A stretch of 64,000 nt of DNA from Azophilus sp965200465 (GCA_965200465.1 OZ241358.1:1488001-1552000), one strand, 5' to 3'. Shown: positions 42,006-50,802, counted from the stretch's first letter. Notes: generated by a model not told the origin, from the letters alone. Translations and numbers: made by a program.

Positions 42006-43916
42006 CTAGGCTTCCCACGACGCCTGCGCCCTCATTGCGCCCAATGCCACAAGATCCCCTTCCCGCAAGGCAACGGGCGTTCGGGGTTGGAGTTGCCGGC
42101 CGCCGACCTGTGTGCCGTTGGTAGTGCCCAAGTCTTCAATGTAGAGCGAGCCGCCCTCCGCAAAGAACCGCGCATGTTCGCGGGACATCGTCTTGTCATC
42201 GACCAGAAATGTGGAATGGCGAGGGCTGCGGCCAACGACCACCCCGTCGCCGATGAGCAGGCTGCCCGGCATTTTCAGCGACACCGGTCGGCCTTCGCCT
42301 GTTTCGCCGGTCAACAGGCAATCCGGGAAATTGGGCGCCGAGGCTTCGGCTCTTGCCCGTTGGACCTCCTGCTGGGCATGGGCGGCCTGTTGTTGGGCAT
42401 GGGTCAGCTCTTGCACACGCTTGCGGTGGGCCAAGACGGCAAAGAAGATCACCAGCAAGACCACGACAACAGCCGTGATGACGATGGCCATCAGGCGCCG
42501 CCGCTCCGCTTGCGCCTCTTGAGCGCGTCGCGCCTCCAAAGCGGCCAAGTCGTTTTCAAGGACGGCAACCGTAGCTTGGGCGGCATCCCGTTCGCCACGG
42601 GCACCGTCCAAGTTGGCGCGTAGCGATTCCGCTTCCGCTGCGCCCGTCCGCACCGCCTCTTGATATTGCTCCTCGAGATCGCTCACGCGGGCTGAGGCGG
42701 CCTCGAGCTCCTGCTGCCGCTGCTCAAGTTCCCGGCCCTTTTCCTCGGCCTGCCTAGCCGCCTCATCGGCTTGCACTTGGGCTTGCTGGGCTTGGGTTTG
42801 CGCTTGTTCCGCTTGAACCAGGGCGGCAGCGGCCTGGGCCTCAGCTTCCTCCCGCGCTGCAACACAGGAGGTTTCGCTCTGCGTGAACGCAATTCCGACT
42901 GGCTGGAGAAACCCGGCAATGGCGGTTGCCTCGGCAGCATGCACAACGCCCTCCGGCGCCTGTCCCCGACGCAAGCGCCAAATCGACGTGCCGGGCGGCC
43001 CACGATTGACGCCAGCCACTTCCCCGCACTCGTTTAGCAATGGACCACCGTAGCCGGCCGCAGGAATGAGGGCGTTGTGCCGAATCAATCCAACCGCCGG
43101 GGCGCCCGCTGCGGCTGGGATTTCCCCATGTTCGCCCACAGCACCTTCCGCCGTGGCGAGAGGCGCTTCCTCGTCCGCCGAGGCAACCAGCAGACTTTCG
43201 TCGGATGCGCTCCAAACACCGACGGAATAAACCAAGCGGCCCGGTGCAAACCCGTCCTTGGCGAATGGCAGGGCCGGCAGATTCAAGCCGTTGACGGCAA
43301 GAAGCGCCAAGCCGGATCGCTCATTCCAATGGATGATGCGGGCGACCAGTTCCGTGCGCGTAGTCAGCGGCACTGCAACAATCCGATTTTCATCCAAAAC
43401 CAAATGCGCAGCCGTCAGCACTCGGTCGGCCGCCGCAACGAAACCGGAACCGACGCGCTTGACCTCGCCGTTTTGTCCTAAGACAACGATTTGCACAATG
43501 CTGCCCCGCACCCTGCCGGCGTTCTCTTGCGGTTGGGCGGGAGGTCGTTCGGTTTCGGTTGGGTCTCCCTCTGCCTGTACCGGACTCTCCTCCGCTGCGG
43601 CAGGGGTTCCCGCCGTTTCTTCTGCTGCCTGCTCTGGCTCTTCCCCGGATTGGGCGGTTCCCTCCTCGACTGCGGAAGAAGCCGCATCGGCCGGCATTTG
43701 GGCTCGGTCCGTTGGAGAGGGCCGCTGCTCAGCTTCGGTCAGCGTGGAGGCGGGCGCTCCCTCAATCGATGTAGAGGCTTGCTCGGTTTGGATGGACCTT
43801 CCCGCCACTTGCGCCTCTGTGTCGTCCTGTGCCCTAACAGCTTGGGAGCAACCCGAGGTTAGGGAAGCAACTAAAATCGTCAGAAATGCGGCCTTTTGCA
43901 TTCGCAGCATCGCCAT
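42006..43916 (-). CDS. Lipoprotein with inactive trypsin-like domain, coiled coil, TM and FHA
   Basis: A 636-residue paralogue of the downstream protease: signal with Cys near residue 23 (SLTSGC, a weak lipobox), an acidic Pro/Ala/Glu-rich stretch (30-130), a trypsin-like domain, long coiled coil (about 350-500), membrane helix (MAIVITAVVVVLLVIFFAVL) and FHA (IGDGVVVGRSPRHSTFLVDD, SREHARFF, GTTNGTQVGG). The catalytic His is kept (H171 in TAAHLV) but the Asp position is G202 and the Ser position is Y289 (AAGYGGPLL), so it should not cleave. It is likely a binding or regulatory pseudo-protease. Confidence 0.85.
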   Translation of the reverse strand: MAMLRMQKAAFLTILVASLTSGCSQAVRAQDDTEAQVAGRSIQTEQASTSIEGAPASTLTEAEQRPSPTDRAQMPADAASSAVEEGTAQSGEEPEQAAEETAGTPAAAEESPVQAEGDPTETERPPAQPQENAGRVRGSIVQIVVLGQNGEVKRVGSGFVAAADRVLTAAHLVLDENRIVAVPLTTRTELVARIIHWNERSGLALLAVNGLNLPALPFAKDGFAPGRLVYSVGVWSASDESLLVASADEEAPLATAEGAVGEHGEIPAAAGAPAVGLIRHNALIPAAGYGGPLLNECGEVAGVNRGPPGTSIWRLRRGQAPEGVVHAAEATAIAGFLQPVGIAFTQSETSCVAAREEAEAQAAAALVQAEQAQTQAQQAQVQADEAARQAEEKGRELEQRQQELEAASARVSDLEEQYQEAVRTGAAEAESLRANLDGARGERDAAQATVAVLENDLAALEARRAQEAQAERRRLMAIVITAVVVVLLVIFFAVLAHRKRVQELTHAQQQAAHAQQEVQRARAEASAPNFPDCLLTGETGEGRPVSLKMPGSLLIGDGVVVGRSPRHSTFLVDDKTMSREHARFFAEGGSLYIEDLGTTNGTQVGGRQLQPRTPVALREGDLVALGAMRAQASWEA

Positions 43917-43932
43917 CACCCTATTGCCAAGA

Positions 43933-44811
43933 TCATTCGTCGGCGACCGATGCAGTCGTCCTCTCCATCCGGCCTTCCCCCTTCGCCGGCACCATCTCAT
44001 CGACTTCTTCGGCCTGCTTGCGCTCACGGATGGGGGCGGTGTCCGCCTCGTCCGCGGGTCGGCGCACAACCACCAAGGTGGCGTTGTCCTGCCCCTCCCG
44101 TTGCGCCGCGTCTATGCGGGCCACTAGGGCCTCCGCAATGCGCACGGCGTCCTCAGCCGCCAACTCCGTGCAGACAGCCGCGATTTCCTCCTCAGGCAAA
44201 GAGGCGACGCCGTCGCTCGCCAGCAGGACCAAATCGCCGGGCAGCAATTGCAGTTCGCCTTGGTCCACCTCATCCACAGAACCGCCCATGAGCGCACTGG
44301 TCAGCGCGTTTCGGTCGGGGTCCGTGCGGGCCTGTTCGGCGGAAATCCTTCCTTGCTGAACTTGCTCGTCCAGTTCATTCGCATAGATGTGCAGCGGATT
44401 GACCCGCTCAGCCTTGCCGTCGCGGCACAGGAGGATGAGGGAATCCCCAACGCTCAGCCACTCGCAACGGTCCGGGAGGAACAATGCGGCAACCAATGTG
44501 ACGCCCATGCCGGACAACTCCGGTGCCGCCTCCACGGCGCGTTCAATCGCTTCATTGGCCCGGAGCATGGCGTCGTGCAGCCGCGCCCTGGCGGGCTGCG
44601 CGAGGTCAAGGTAGCTGTCCAAAAAAGCGCGGACGACGGTCTGGCTGGCCCTGTCCCCCGCCGGCGCACCGCCCATGCCGTCGGCAACGGCGGCCAGCAG
44701 GCAGGCACCCGCCTCCAACGCCGGCGGATTGGCATGTGTGCCCCAATCGTCCTCCTGGGCTTGGCGCCTGCCCACAGTCGCGGCCGCCGCGAAGTCCCGG
44801 CCTTCAATCAT
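43933..44811 (-). CDS. PP2C-type Ser/Thr protein phosphatase of the DGR operon
   Basis: A 292-residue soluble PPM/PP2C phosphatase with metal motifs QEDDWG, VADGMGGAPAG, SVGDSLILL, LLASDGVASL and GQDNATLVVV, plus a charged 40-residue tail. It should reverse the phosphorylation by the operon kinase. ATG 44811 overlaps the FHA gene stop by 8 bp, and the next gene starts 16 nt after its stop. Kinase, phosphatase and FHA readers in one operon make a complete phospho-Thr circuit. Confidence 0.9.
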   Translation of the reverse strand: MIEGRDFAAAATVGRRQAQEDDWGTHANPPALEAGACLLAAVADGMGGAPAGDRASQTVVRAFLDSYLDLAQPARARLHDAMLRANEAIERAVEAAPELSGMGVTLVAALFLPDRCEWLSVGDSLILLCRDGKAERVNPLHIYANELDEQVQQGRISAEQARTDPDRNALTSALMGGSVDEVDQGELQLLPGDLVLLASDGVASLPEEEIAAVCTELAAEDAVRIAEALVARIDAAQREGQDNATLVVVRRPADEADTAPIRERKQAEEVDEMVPAKGEGRMERTTASVADE

Positions 44812-45445
44812 CGACGTCGGGCCAGTCGAATTCCTGGGAGCAGAAGGCTTGGAAGCGCAGGCTAGTTTCGCCCAGCTGGATTTCCGCGCCGGACTGGAGT
44901 TCCACCGCGCTCATCACCAGCTCGCCGTTGAGGTAGGTGAGATTGGTGCCGTCGCCGTGGTTCAGCAGCCAGCACCGCCGCCGCGGCTCATACACCAGCC
45001 GGGCATGGTTGGCGCGGGAAATGTTGTCGTCGCCGAAATCCAGGCGCACCCGGGATTCGGCGCTGCGGCCAATGGGGTTCAGGCCGTTGCCCAAGGTGAG
45101 CACCCGACCCTTGCCGGGGCCGCGCACCACCACCAGCCAGCCTACCGGGGGATCGGCCATGGGATCTTCCTCCTGCACACCCGCCCCCTCGTCGCCCTGC
45201 CGCCGAACGCCAGGGGTGACGATGCGGGTTTTGCCGTCGCCGCCCTCGCCAATGGGCTTGGTCGGCGCCTCCCAACCTTCAGCGGCACCGCCGCCAACAA
45301 ACAGGGAGTCGCTGCGGCCCCCGCGCTCGATCGGCGCAGTTGAGGCTTCGCTGGAGCCTTGGTCGGCGGGGCCTGCTTGCCGGCTCCGCACATGCTCCGT
45401 GCCTTCCTCAATGATTTCTCCGTCACCTCGGCGTCTAATTGGCAT
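44804..45445 (-). CDS. FHA-domain protein
   Basis: A 213-residue soluble protein. The first ~110 residues are polar and Gly/Glu-rich with several Thr (IIEEGTEHV, DGKTRIVTPGV), plausible phosphorylation sites that could be bound by FHA domains. The FHA domain (about 115-205) shows LGNGLNPIGRSAESRV, SRANHARLVY and HGDGTNLTYLNG. ATG 45445 is preceded by GGGAGGATCG. It sits upstream of the phosphatase, overlapping it by 8 bp, and probably acts as an adaptor. Confidence 0.87.
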   Translation of the reverse strand: MPIRRRGDGEIIEEGTEHVRSRQAGPADQGSSEASTAPIERGGRSDSLFVGGGAAEGWEAPTKPIGEGGDGKTRIVTPGVRRQGDEGAGVQEEDPMADPPVGWLVVVRGPGKGRVLTLGNGLNPIGRSAESRVRLDFGDDNISRANHARLVYEPRRRCWLLNHGDGTNLTYLNGELVMSAVELQSGAEIQLGETSLRFQAFCSQEFDWPDVDD

Positions 45446-45459
45446 GATTTCGATCCTCC

Positions 45460-46395
45460 CTATTGGCCGACCGCCTTGGCCAGCACCACGTTTGCTTGCG
45501 CAATCTCCCCAAGCTGCTTGTCCTCGCCAGCATCGTAACCGTTCGGCAACTTGACGAAGGTGCATGAAGGCAGGGTGACAATGCGAATTTCCGCTCTACG
45601 GTTCATCAGGCCGCTGTTTGGACTGCGTTCGCCACTGGCTTCACTACCGTGACGGTCGCGCTCCCGGAGCATTTGGCAGTGGTTGTTCCACTGCTTCGCA
45701 TCAACGTCAATCGGTCGATTGCGAATAAAATCCCGCAGCATTTCTGCTGTGTTGGTTGCCCGAAGATTGGCAACCATAAGATTGAACTTTTTGGAACGGC
45801 ATGAATCCGATATGCAACGTCGGGGGCAATAAATTAACGGCATCCTCTCATCAACAAACTTTCTCCAATCATTGTTCCAGTTCGTTATTCCCGAGTCGCT
45901 CGCAAAAGCGACAACTTGCAGCTTGACTATTTTCTCCGAACTTGCGCAATGGACTAGCTCCGTAATCAGAGGACCAAGCAGCATCTTGTGGAATGCCCTT
46001 TCTGGACATACCGAGGCGCTGCCTCCTTCCCCAGAGTTTCCGCACTTTTCATATTTAAGACCCAATCTCTGCCAATCACCAACCCGCGCCTGTTCTGGGA
46101 AAATCACCAGCGAGACAAAGCCGCTATTGATGTCCGAAATCGTTGCGGGCATCAGGTTCTGAAACCTGAAGTGAACAGAGGATGGCTTGGCGCTCAAGGC
46201 GTCCACCTGCTTGCGCAGCTTTGCAACCTCCTTCGCCATCGCCTTGAAAGCAATGCCCTCCTTGGGCTCCTGGCCGCAAGCGGCAATGGCCGACAGGATG
46301 ACTGCCATCAGCCACAGCATTGCCCTTGGGCGGGGCTTCACCTTGCCGCTCATTACCCACCCATGCGGAAATTTGCTAATTGCCGGAATCTTCAT
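45460..46395 (-). CDS. OmpA-like lipoprotein
   Basis: A 311-residue protein (297 if it starts at ATG 46353). The signal MLWLMAVILSAIAACGQEP ends in a lipobox IAAC, so it should be a lipoprotein. A short coiled coil follows (AMAKEVAKLRKQVDAL). The C-terminal half has the pattern of a divergent OmpA-like peptidoglycan-binding domain (KLQVVAFASDSG, LRATNTAEMLRDFI, LMNRRAEIRIV) with an insertion carrying four cysteines. It overlaps the upstream gene by 20 bp. It could anchor the complex to the cell wall, a function missing from the ExbD-like partner. Confidence 0.65.
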   Translation of the reverse strand: MKIPAISKFPHGWVMSGKVKPRPRAMLWLMAVILSAIAACGQEPKEGIAFKAMAKEVAKLRKQVDALSAKPSSVHFRFQNLMPATISDINSGFVSLVIFPEQARVGDWQRLGLKYEKCGNSGEGGSASVCPERAFHKMLLGPLITELVHCASSEKIVKLQVVAFASDSGITNWNNDWRKFVDERMPLIYCPRRCISDSCRSKKFNLMVANLRATNTAEMLRDFIRNRPIDVDAKQWNNHCQMLRERDRHGSEASGERSPNSGLMNRRAEIRIVTLPSCTFVKLPNGYDAGEDKQLGEIAQANVVLAKAVGQ

Positions 46396-47203
46396 CGGTT
46401 TCCCGGTTTCCCGGCGGTTGCAGCCTGCGCAATGCCGCTTCCGAGGCTTGCTCTACGCTGGCGACAAGTTTATCAATGCGCTCTATTGCTGCTTCGCTAG
46501 AAGCTTGCATACCAGCGACGATTTGCGGAATTTCTTTATCGATGTCTTGCTTCGCTTGAGCCAGTTTGGTCTTCAACTCCGGTAGGTGGGACTTTTCAAT
46601 TTCGTCGGCCTCTGCATTCAATTCCTTCAATTTCGATTTGAATTCGTTAATAGATTCATTTATTTTCTTCATCGCGTCATCTATCTCGCTCTTCTTTTTA
46701 CAGATATCCTCTTTTGTAGCCTTCGCGCAAGAGTCAAAATCTCTGTATATTTTCTCGATTATGTCCCTGAATTCCGCTATTGTCCTTTTGGGATTAGCGT
46801 TAAGGAATTGTATGACCGCATCCATGGCAAATTTTACGGATTCATTCTTAGCACCATGGTCTATCCTAAATGCGAATACGACGAAGATCCCGCTAATTAT
46901 GATTCCAAAAAAAGCTAGGAATCCGCCCAACATAGCTGCCCAAAAGGTCAACTGGTCCGATACAGAATAGTTAAAACAACAGTCTGAATTCGAACTAATC
47001 CACACTGCTCCCAAAGGCAAGGCAACTAGCACTAGAATGCCAAAGGATATGATGGCAGTTATGAATGCCGGATAGTTGAACGGCTCTGCTTTGGTTAGGT
47101 CCTTAATGTGTTTAAATAACGGCCGGAGTTCGACGATGAGCTGCTCTTCCTCGCTAGGTTCTTCCTTTTTTTGCCGGTCTTGGCTGTTAGGTTCGTTTGC
47201 CAT
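46376..47203 (-). CDS. Two-TM coiled-coil membrane protein, first gene of the DGR operon
   Basis: A 275-residue protein: acidic polar N-terminus, two membrane helices (about residues 45-70 and 85-112), then a long Lys/Glu-rich coiled coil (about 150-250) that would be cytoplasmic. No family was recognised. ATG 47203 is preferred over ATG 47209 because AGGAGG sits 9 nt before it and only 3 nt before the other. The gene is visibly richer in A and T than its neighbours, suggesting separate origin. The next gene starts inside it. No function can be given; a scaffold or effector role is possible. Confidence 0.7.
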   Translation of the reverse strand: MANEPNSQDRQKKEEPSEEEQLIVELRPLFKHIKDLTKAEPFNYPAFITAIISFGILVLVALPLGAVWISSNSDCCFNYSVSDQLTFWAAMLGGFLAFFGIIISGIFVVFAFRIDHGAKNESVKFAMDAVIQFLNANPKRTIAEFRDIIEKIYRDFDSCAKATKEDICKKKSEIDDAMKKINESINEFKSKLKELNAEADEIEKSHLPELKTKLAQAKQDIDKEIPQIVAGMQASSEAAIERIDKLVASVEQASEAALRRLQPPGNRETDEDSGN

Positions 47204-47440
47204 GTTCATGAACCTCCTATGGATTTGCCGCTGGTCGCCCTAGACGCAAGCTGTGCTTGTCGTCCGGCTGAAGTAAAGTGATGAGACGCGCAGGCGACAC
47301 CATGCTGCACGGAAAGGATGCCGAAGACCCTAAGATCCCTAGCTTGACGGCGGGGTGAACGCCTGTTTGCTCGCCGCCTAAGCGGCGGAAGCAGTTGGGC
47401 TGGGCAAGCGGGAGATTACGGGTTCTTAGGCGGGAATGAC

Positions 47441-47458
47441 GGGGGGGGGGGGGGGGGG
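47441..47458 (+). repeat. Poly-G tract (18 G)
   Basis: Eighteen consecutive G, preceded by C and followed by T, in non-coding DNA 240 bp upstream of the DGR operon start. Such tracts slip during replication and can also stall sequencing, so the length is uncertain. Confidence 0.8.
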
Positions 47459-47977
47459 TCCGAATTTGCCAATGCCACCCACCAAGGTGTGGGCTGACGC
47501 TCGGACGCGCTCAGGCCGCCAAGCAACCTTCAGGCCGTGCTGCGGGACGGTCCTGAGACCGACTGCCCCCGCAAGTTTGACTATCCGTTGACGGGACTGC
47601 CCCACTTGGAAATCCCCCGTATCCCCTGTTGGTCGGAGCCGGATTATACAGGAGAATTCACGGTTGCAAACAGCGCTCAAATTGGCTCCCTGGCGCGGCG
47701 TTCCGCCGGCATCAACCCTAGCGCCCCAAAACGGAGAGGAACTGCACTGGCGGTTGGTGTCTGGCTGGGAACTGCTCCGCAAGCCGCAACACTTCCACTA
47801 GTTCCTAGCCGCGGCCCATGCCATCGCGTTCGCGTATGCGAGGCTCCCGCTCAATTCTGACGGCAAAGCCCTCGGTGCGCCGCCTTGCATCGCGCAGCGT
47901 CTGGGCGGTTAAAGGCAGGTCGTCCATAGCCGCATGGTATTCGATCTGATGTCTTTTGCCATCCGTTTGGGCGGGAC

Positions 47978-48054
47978 CATCGTACACGGGTCCAGTCCGG
48001 CAGGTTGCACGGCGACGCTGGATGCGGAGAAGCATCCGGACGCTTTATGAGCGG
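47978..48054 (+). pseudogene. trxB remnant with large internal deletion
   Basis: The first ~40 bp match the start of trxB (CAGTCCGGCAGGTTGCACGG against CGGTCCGGCGGGTTGCACGG near 25020) and the next ~38 bp match its end (CTGGATGCGGAGAAGCATCC against CTGGATGCGGAGAAGTATCT near 25890). About 840 bp between them are missing. It is a scar of a duplicated trxB. Confidence 0.75.
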
Positions 48055-48066
48055 GGCTTGGGGGCG

Positions 48067-48870
48067 TCAGGCAAACTCGATGGCGAAACTGCCTAGGCTG
48101 CCGAAGTCCGCATGGAAGTGATCGCCCGGGGCGATGGGAACCGGGCGGGTGAAGGAGCCGGATAGCACCACCTCCCCGGAATTCAAGCCCTTGCCTTGGC
48201 CGGCCAAGCGCCGCGCCAGCCAGACTAAGCCGTTGGCGGGATGGTTGAGCACCGCTGCGGCCACGCCGCTCTCCTCCACCACGCCGTTCTTGAACAACAG
48301 GGCGCTCACCCAGCGCAAGTCCAGCTCCATGGGGCGCATGGGCCGCCCGCCCAGCACCAGCCCGGCGTTGGCGGCGTTGTCGGCGATGGTGTCGCGCACG
48401 GTGCGCGGCTGGCCGGTCTGCGGGTCCACACGGAAGCTGCGGGCGGCGATGATCTCCACCGCCGGCATGACGTGGCTGGTGGCGTTCAGCACGTCGGCCA
48501 AGGTCAGGTCGGCGCCGCTTAGAGGCGCACCGAGAATGAAGGCCAGTTCAACCTCCAGGCGGGGGTCCGTGAACTGCGCCGCGTCTATGGGAGCGCCGCC
48601 ATTGAAGAACATGTCGTCGAGCAGCAGGCCGGTGTCCGGCTCGTCGATCCGCATGGCCTGCTGCATGGCGCGGGAGGTCAGGCCGATTTTGCGGCCCCTG
48701 GCCTTGCGCCCCTCCGCCAGCTTGATGGCCATCCAGGCGTCTTGGACGGCGTAGGCGTCGGCCAAGTCCATGTCCGGGTGGCGGATGGTCAGCGGGCGGA
48801 TTTGCCGGCGCCCGCGCTCGGCCTCGTGCAGGTCCCGGGCGGCTTGCTCTATTTCTGCTTGTTTCAACAC
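48067..48870 (-). CDS. hpaH: 2-oxo-hept-3-ene-1,7-dioate hydratase
   Basis: HpaH hydrates 2-oxo-hept-3-ene-1,7-dioate in the homoprotocatechuate (4-hydroxyphenylacetate) meta-cleavage pathway; close relatives include MhpD-type hydratases. The 267-residue protein follows E. coli HpaH closely along its length: GRKIGLTSRAMQQAMRIDEP, GLLLDDMFFNGG, ISDN-type IADNAANAGLVLGGRP, ESGVAAAVLNHPANG and GSFTRPVP. Its product would be the substrate of an HpaI aldolase such as the one at 1527-2306. No other hpa gene lies alongside. Confidence 0.9.
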   Translation of the reverse strand: MLKQAEIEQAARDLHEAERGRRQIRPLTIRHPDMDLADAYAVQDAWMAIKLAEGRKARGRKIGLTSRAMQQAMRIDEPDTGLLLDDMFFNGGAPIDAAQFTDPRLEVELAFILGAPLSGADLTLADVLNATSHVMPAVEIIAARSFRVDPQTGQPRTVRDTIADNAANAGLVLGGRPMRPMELDLRWVSALLFKNGVVEESGVAAAVLNHPANGLVWLARRLAGQGKGLNSGEVVLSGSFTRPVPIAPGDHFHADFGSLGSFAIEFA

Positions 48871-49155
48871 GGCCGCCTACTTTTTCCCTTTGCTTGGTCA
48901 GTGCGTCCAGCTACGCCCTGCCAACCAACTGTCCAACCAGCTTCCACGCCCATACATGACTAGCGGCCATCTCATAAATATGATTTCGCTGGGTTTGTGG
49001 GAACGCCAAGGCATCGGGGTGGGCCTTTTGCGGCCCGGTCTGACCAGAGCGGAAGTAATTGCAATAGTTTTCCGCCAGCGGTCCCTTGAACGGGAGTGCT
49101 GCCCTAGGCGCCCTGCAAATGGCTTGCGTTCGCAGCCGTTTCACTTTGCCGGTGG

Positions 49156-49827
49156 TCACACCCGCCCCTTGACTGGAATGAGGGCGCCGTGGATGTCCGC
49201 CGCCGCATCGGAGGCCAGAAAGCACACTAGGTTGGCGATGCTTTCCGGACGCACCCAGGTGCTGTGGTCCGCTTTGGGCATGTCCGCCCGGTTGCGCGGC
49301 GTGTCGATCAGGCTGGGCAGCACGGCGTTGATGTTGACGCCCTGATGCCGCACCTCCTCCGCCGCCGCCTCCGTCAAGCGCATCACCACGGACTTGGCGG
49401 CCGTGTAGGCGCCCATGGCCGCCAAGCCCTGCAAGGCGCCGAGAGCGCCGACGTTGACGACGCTGCCCCGCCCCCGCTGCACCAAGGGCGGCAACGCGGC
49501 CCGCAGCATGTTGCGCAGGGTGGTGACGTTGATGGCGAACATGGCGTCCCAGTGGGCGTCGGTGATTTCATGCACCTTCGGCCCCATGTCGAAGCCGCCG
49601 GCGATGTTGCAGACGATGTCGAAGTCCCCAACCGAGGCGACGGCCGCATCCACCGCCGCCGCGTCCGTGAGGTCCACTTGCAGGCGTTCCCCGGCGCCGT
49701 CGGCGAAGCCCTCCACCACATCAAGCAGGACGGTTCTTGCGCCCTGCTCCGCGCACTTCCGCACCACCGCGCCGCCCAAGGCGCCGGCGGCGCCAGTCAC
49801 CAAAGCCGTCTTGCCAGTGAGGTCCAT
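49156..49827 (-). CDS. Short-chain dehydrogenase/reductase
   Basis: A 223-residue classical SDR with TGAAGALGGAV (cofactor motif), the NIAGG segment (variant of NNAG), Ser in VNVGALGALQG and catalytic YTAAK. The acidic residue after the second strand (LLDVVEG) suggests NAD(H). Substrate unknown; nearby catabolic genes (hpaH, acyl-CoA dehydrogenase) point to aromatic or fatty acid breakdown. The 285 bp between its stop and hpaH hold no gene that I can support. Confidence 0.9.
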   Translation of the reverse strand: MDLTGKTALVTGAAGALGGAVVRKCAEQGARTVLLDVVEGFADGAGERLQVDLTDAAAVDAAVASVGDFDIVCNIAGGFDMGPKVHEITDAHWDAMFAINVTTLRNMLRAALPPLVQRGRGSVVNVGALGALQGLAAMGAYTAAKSVVMRLTEAAAEEVRHQGVNINAVLPSLIDTPRNRADMPKADHSTWVRPESIANLVCFLASDAAADIHGALIPVKGRV

Positions 49828-50006
49828 AGCCCCGCACCACCCCTGAAAACGGCATGATAACGCACTAGGGCAGGCCCGGCATCGGCTGAACAGGACGAGT
49901 GGCTTGTGCTCTGTGTGGAAGGGGTTTGTCTTTTAGCCGACGAACGGGCCTTTTCCTAGCGCTCTGTATGCAATAATTTGGCGCTAGGCCCATTCAGAGA
50001 GAACCG

Positions 50007-50066
50007 ATGAGCGACGAACCGGATGCTCAAGAATCGCAAAACTCGGGAGACACAAGCCATGACTGA
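50007..50066 (+). CDS. Short leader ORF before a membrane protein gene
   Basis: A 19-codon frame (MSDEPDAQESQNSGDTSHD) ends in TGA at 50064-50066, overlapping the ATG (50059) of the next gene. AGAGAG precedes its ATG. It may couple translation or be the truncated start of a longer protein; no function is proposed. Confidence 0.3.
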   Translation: MSDEPDAQESQNSGDTSHD

Positions 50067-50553
50067 TGCCGTCATGATCAAAATCATCTACCTAGGTTTT
50101 GCGGTGGTTGGTTATGGGCTTTTGCGCTGGCGCCTCATGGTGGTTACCCAAGACTTTCGCATCAAGATCGGAAAACAAGCCGACCAATGGGGGCAGGATG
50201 GAAGAGTTAATCCGCAATTGCGGGCCGCCTTGCCTCTTCTTGCGGACATGGCCTTCAAGCCAACAACGCCTTGGTTGATCTTAAGCGGCCTAATCACCGC
50301 CATGCTGATGCCGTTGCACAAGGACCATGAAGCCGTGCTTGCCGAAATCTCTGATGACGCCGAAGTCGCGCAAAAGATCATTCGCCTTAAGCAGGGGCTT
50401 ATGCTCGCCCTCATTACCACCAGCCCTTTGGCCTTTGTGCTGGCCTTGGTTGTCTTGGTCGTTGGGTTGCCCATTCGCGCCTCCTTAGTCCTGATTGGAG
50501 ACAGCATCTCTCTGCGGGGGGACAGGTTTCTCACAAAGCCCGCCGTCTCCTAG
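50059..50553 (+). CDS. Membrane protein of unknown function
   Basis: A 164-residue protein with helices near residues 5-22, 65-85 and 115-145, and polar segments between (QDFRIKIGKQADQWGQDGRV, EISDDAEVAQKIIRLKQG). No family was recognised. ATG 50059 follows GGGAG and overlaps the leader frame. It stands alone on the plus strand. Confidence 0.5.
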   Translation: MTDAVMIKIIYLGFAVVGYGLLRWRLMVVTQDFRIKIGKQADQWGQDGRVNPQLRAALPLLADMAFKPTTPWLILSGLITAMLMPLHKDHEAVLAEISDDAEVAQKIIRLKQGLMLALITTSPLAFVLALVVLVVGLPIRASLVLIGDSISLRGDRFLTKPAVS

Positions 50554-50802
50554 ATGCAACGTTTTGCAGGCGCTTTCAGGCGTCAATGGGATAGGCGGCG
50601 AATCCCGCCTGCGCGAGGCGTTGGCGCGACTTGACCTGTGCGTGGTGATCGACCGCCATCCAAAAGCCACCGCGCAACTGGCCGACTTCGCCCTAGGCCT
50701 CCAACCTCAACCCTATGTGCAGCACACAGAGGCCGTCACCCCGCCCAAGTTTGAGTGCAGGCCCGCTCAAAGCCGAGCGAAGGATGAACCGCCGGCCTCG
50801 GT

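Larger units (their letters stand above)
47204..48066. other. 860-bp non-coding region with G-tract and gene scar
   Basis: No intact gene was found between the DGR operon head and hpaH. It contains the strong AGGAGG site of the operon, an 18-G homopolymer at 47441-47458, and a trxB-derived scar near 47978-48054. A minus-strand frame ending near 47805 might be another decayed gene. Confidence 0.5.

Noticed and set aside
33700..47210. Additional variable repeats for the DGR
   Set aside because: The conserved VR core (GCGGAGCGGAGGTTCCTGG on the plus strand) was found only at the TR and the single VR in this window; targets outside the window cannot be excluded.
47805..47950. Minus-strand frame ending in DDLPLTAQTLRDARRRTEGF and a basic tail
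   Set aside because: Possibly the end of a decayed gene downstream of hpaH, but no family was recognised and the upstream part runs into the trxB scar.
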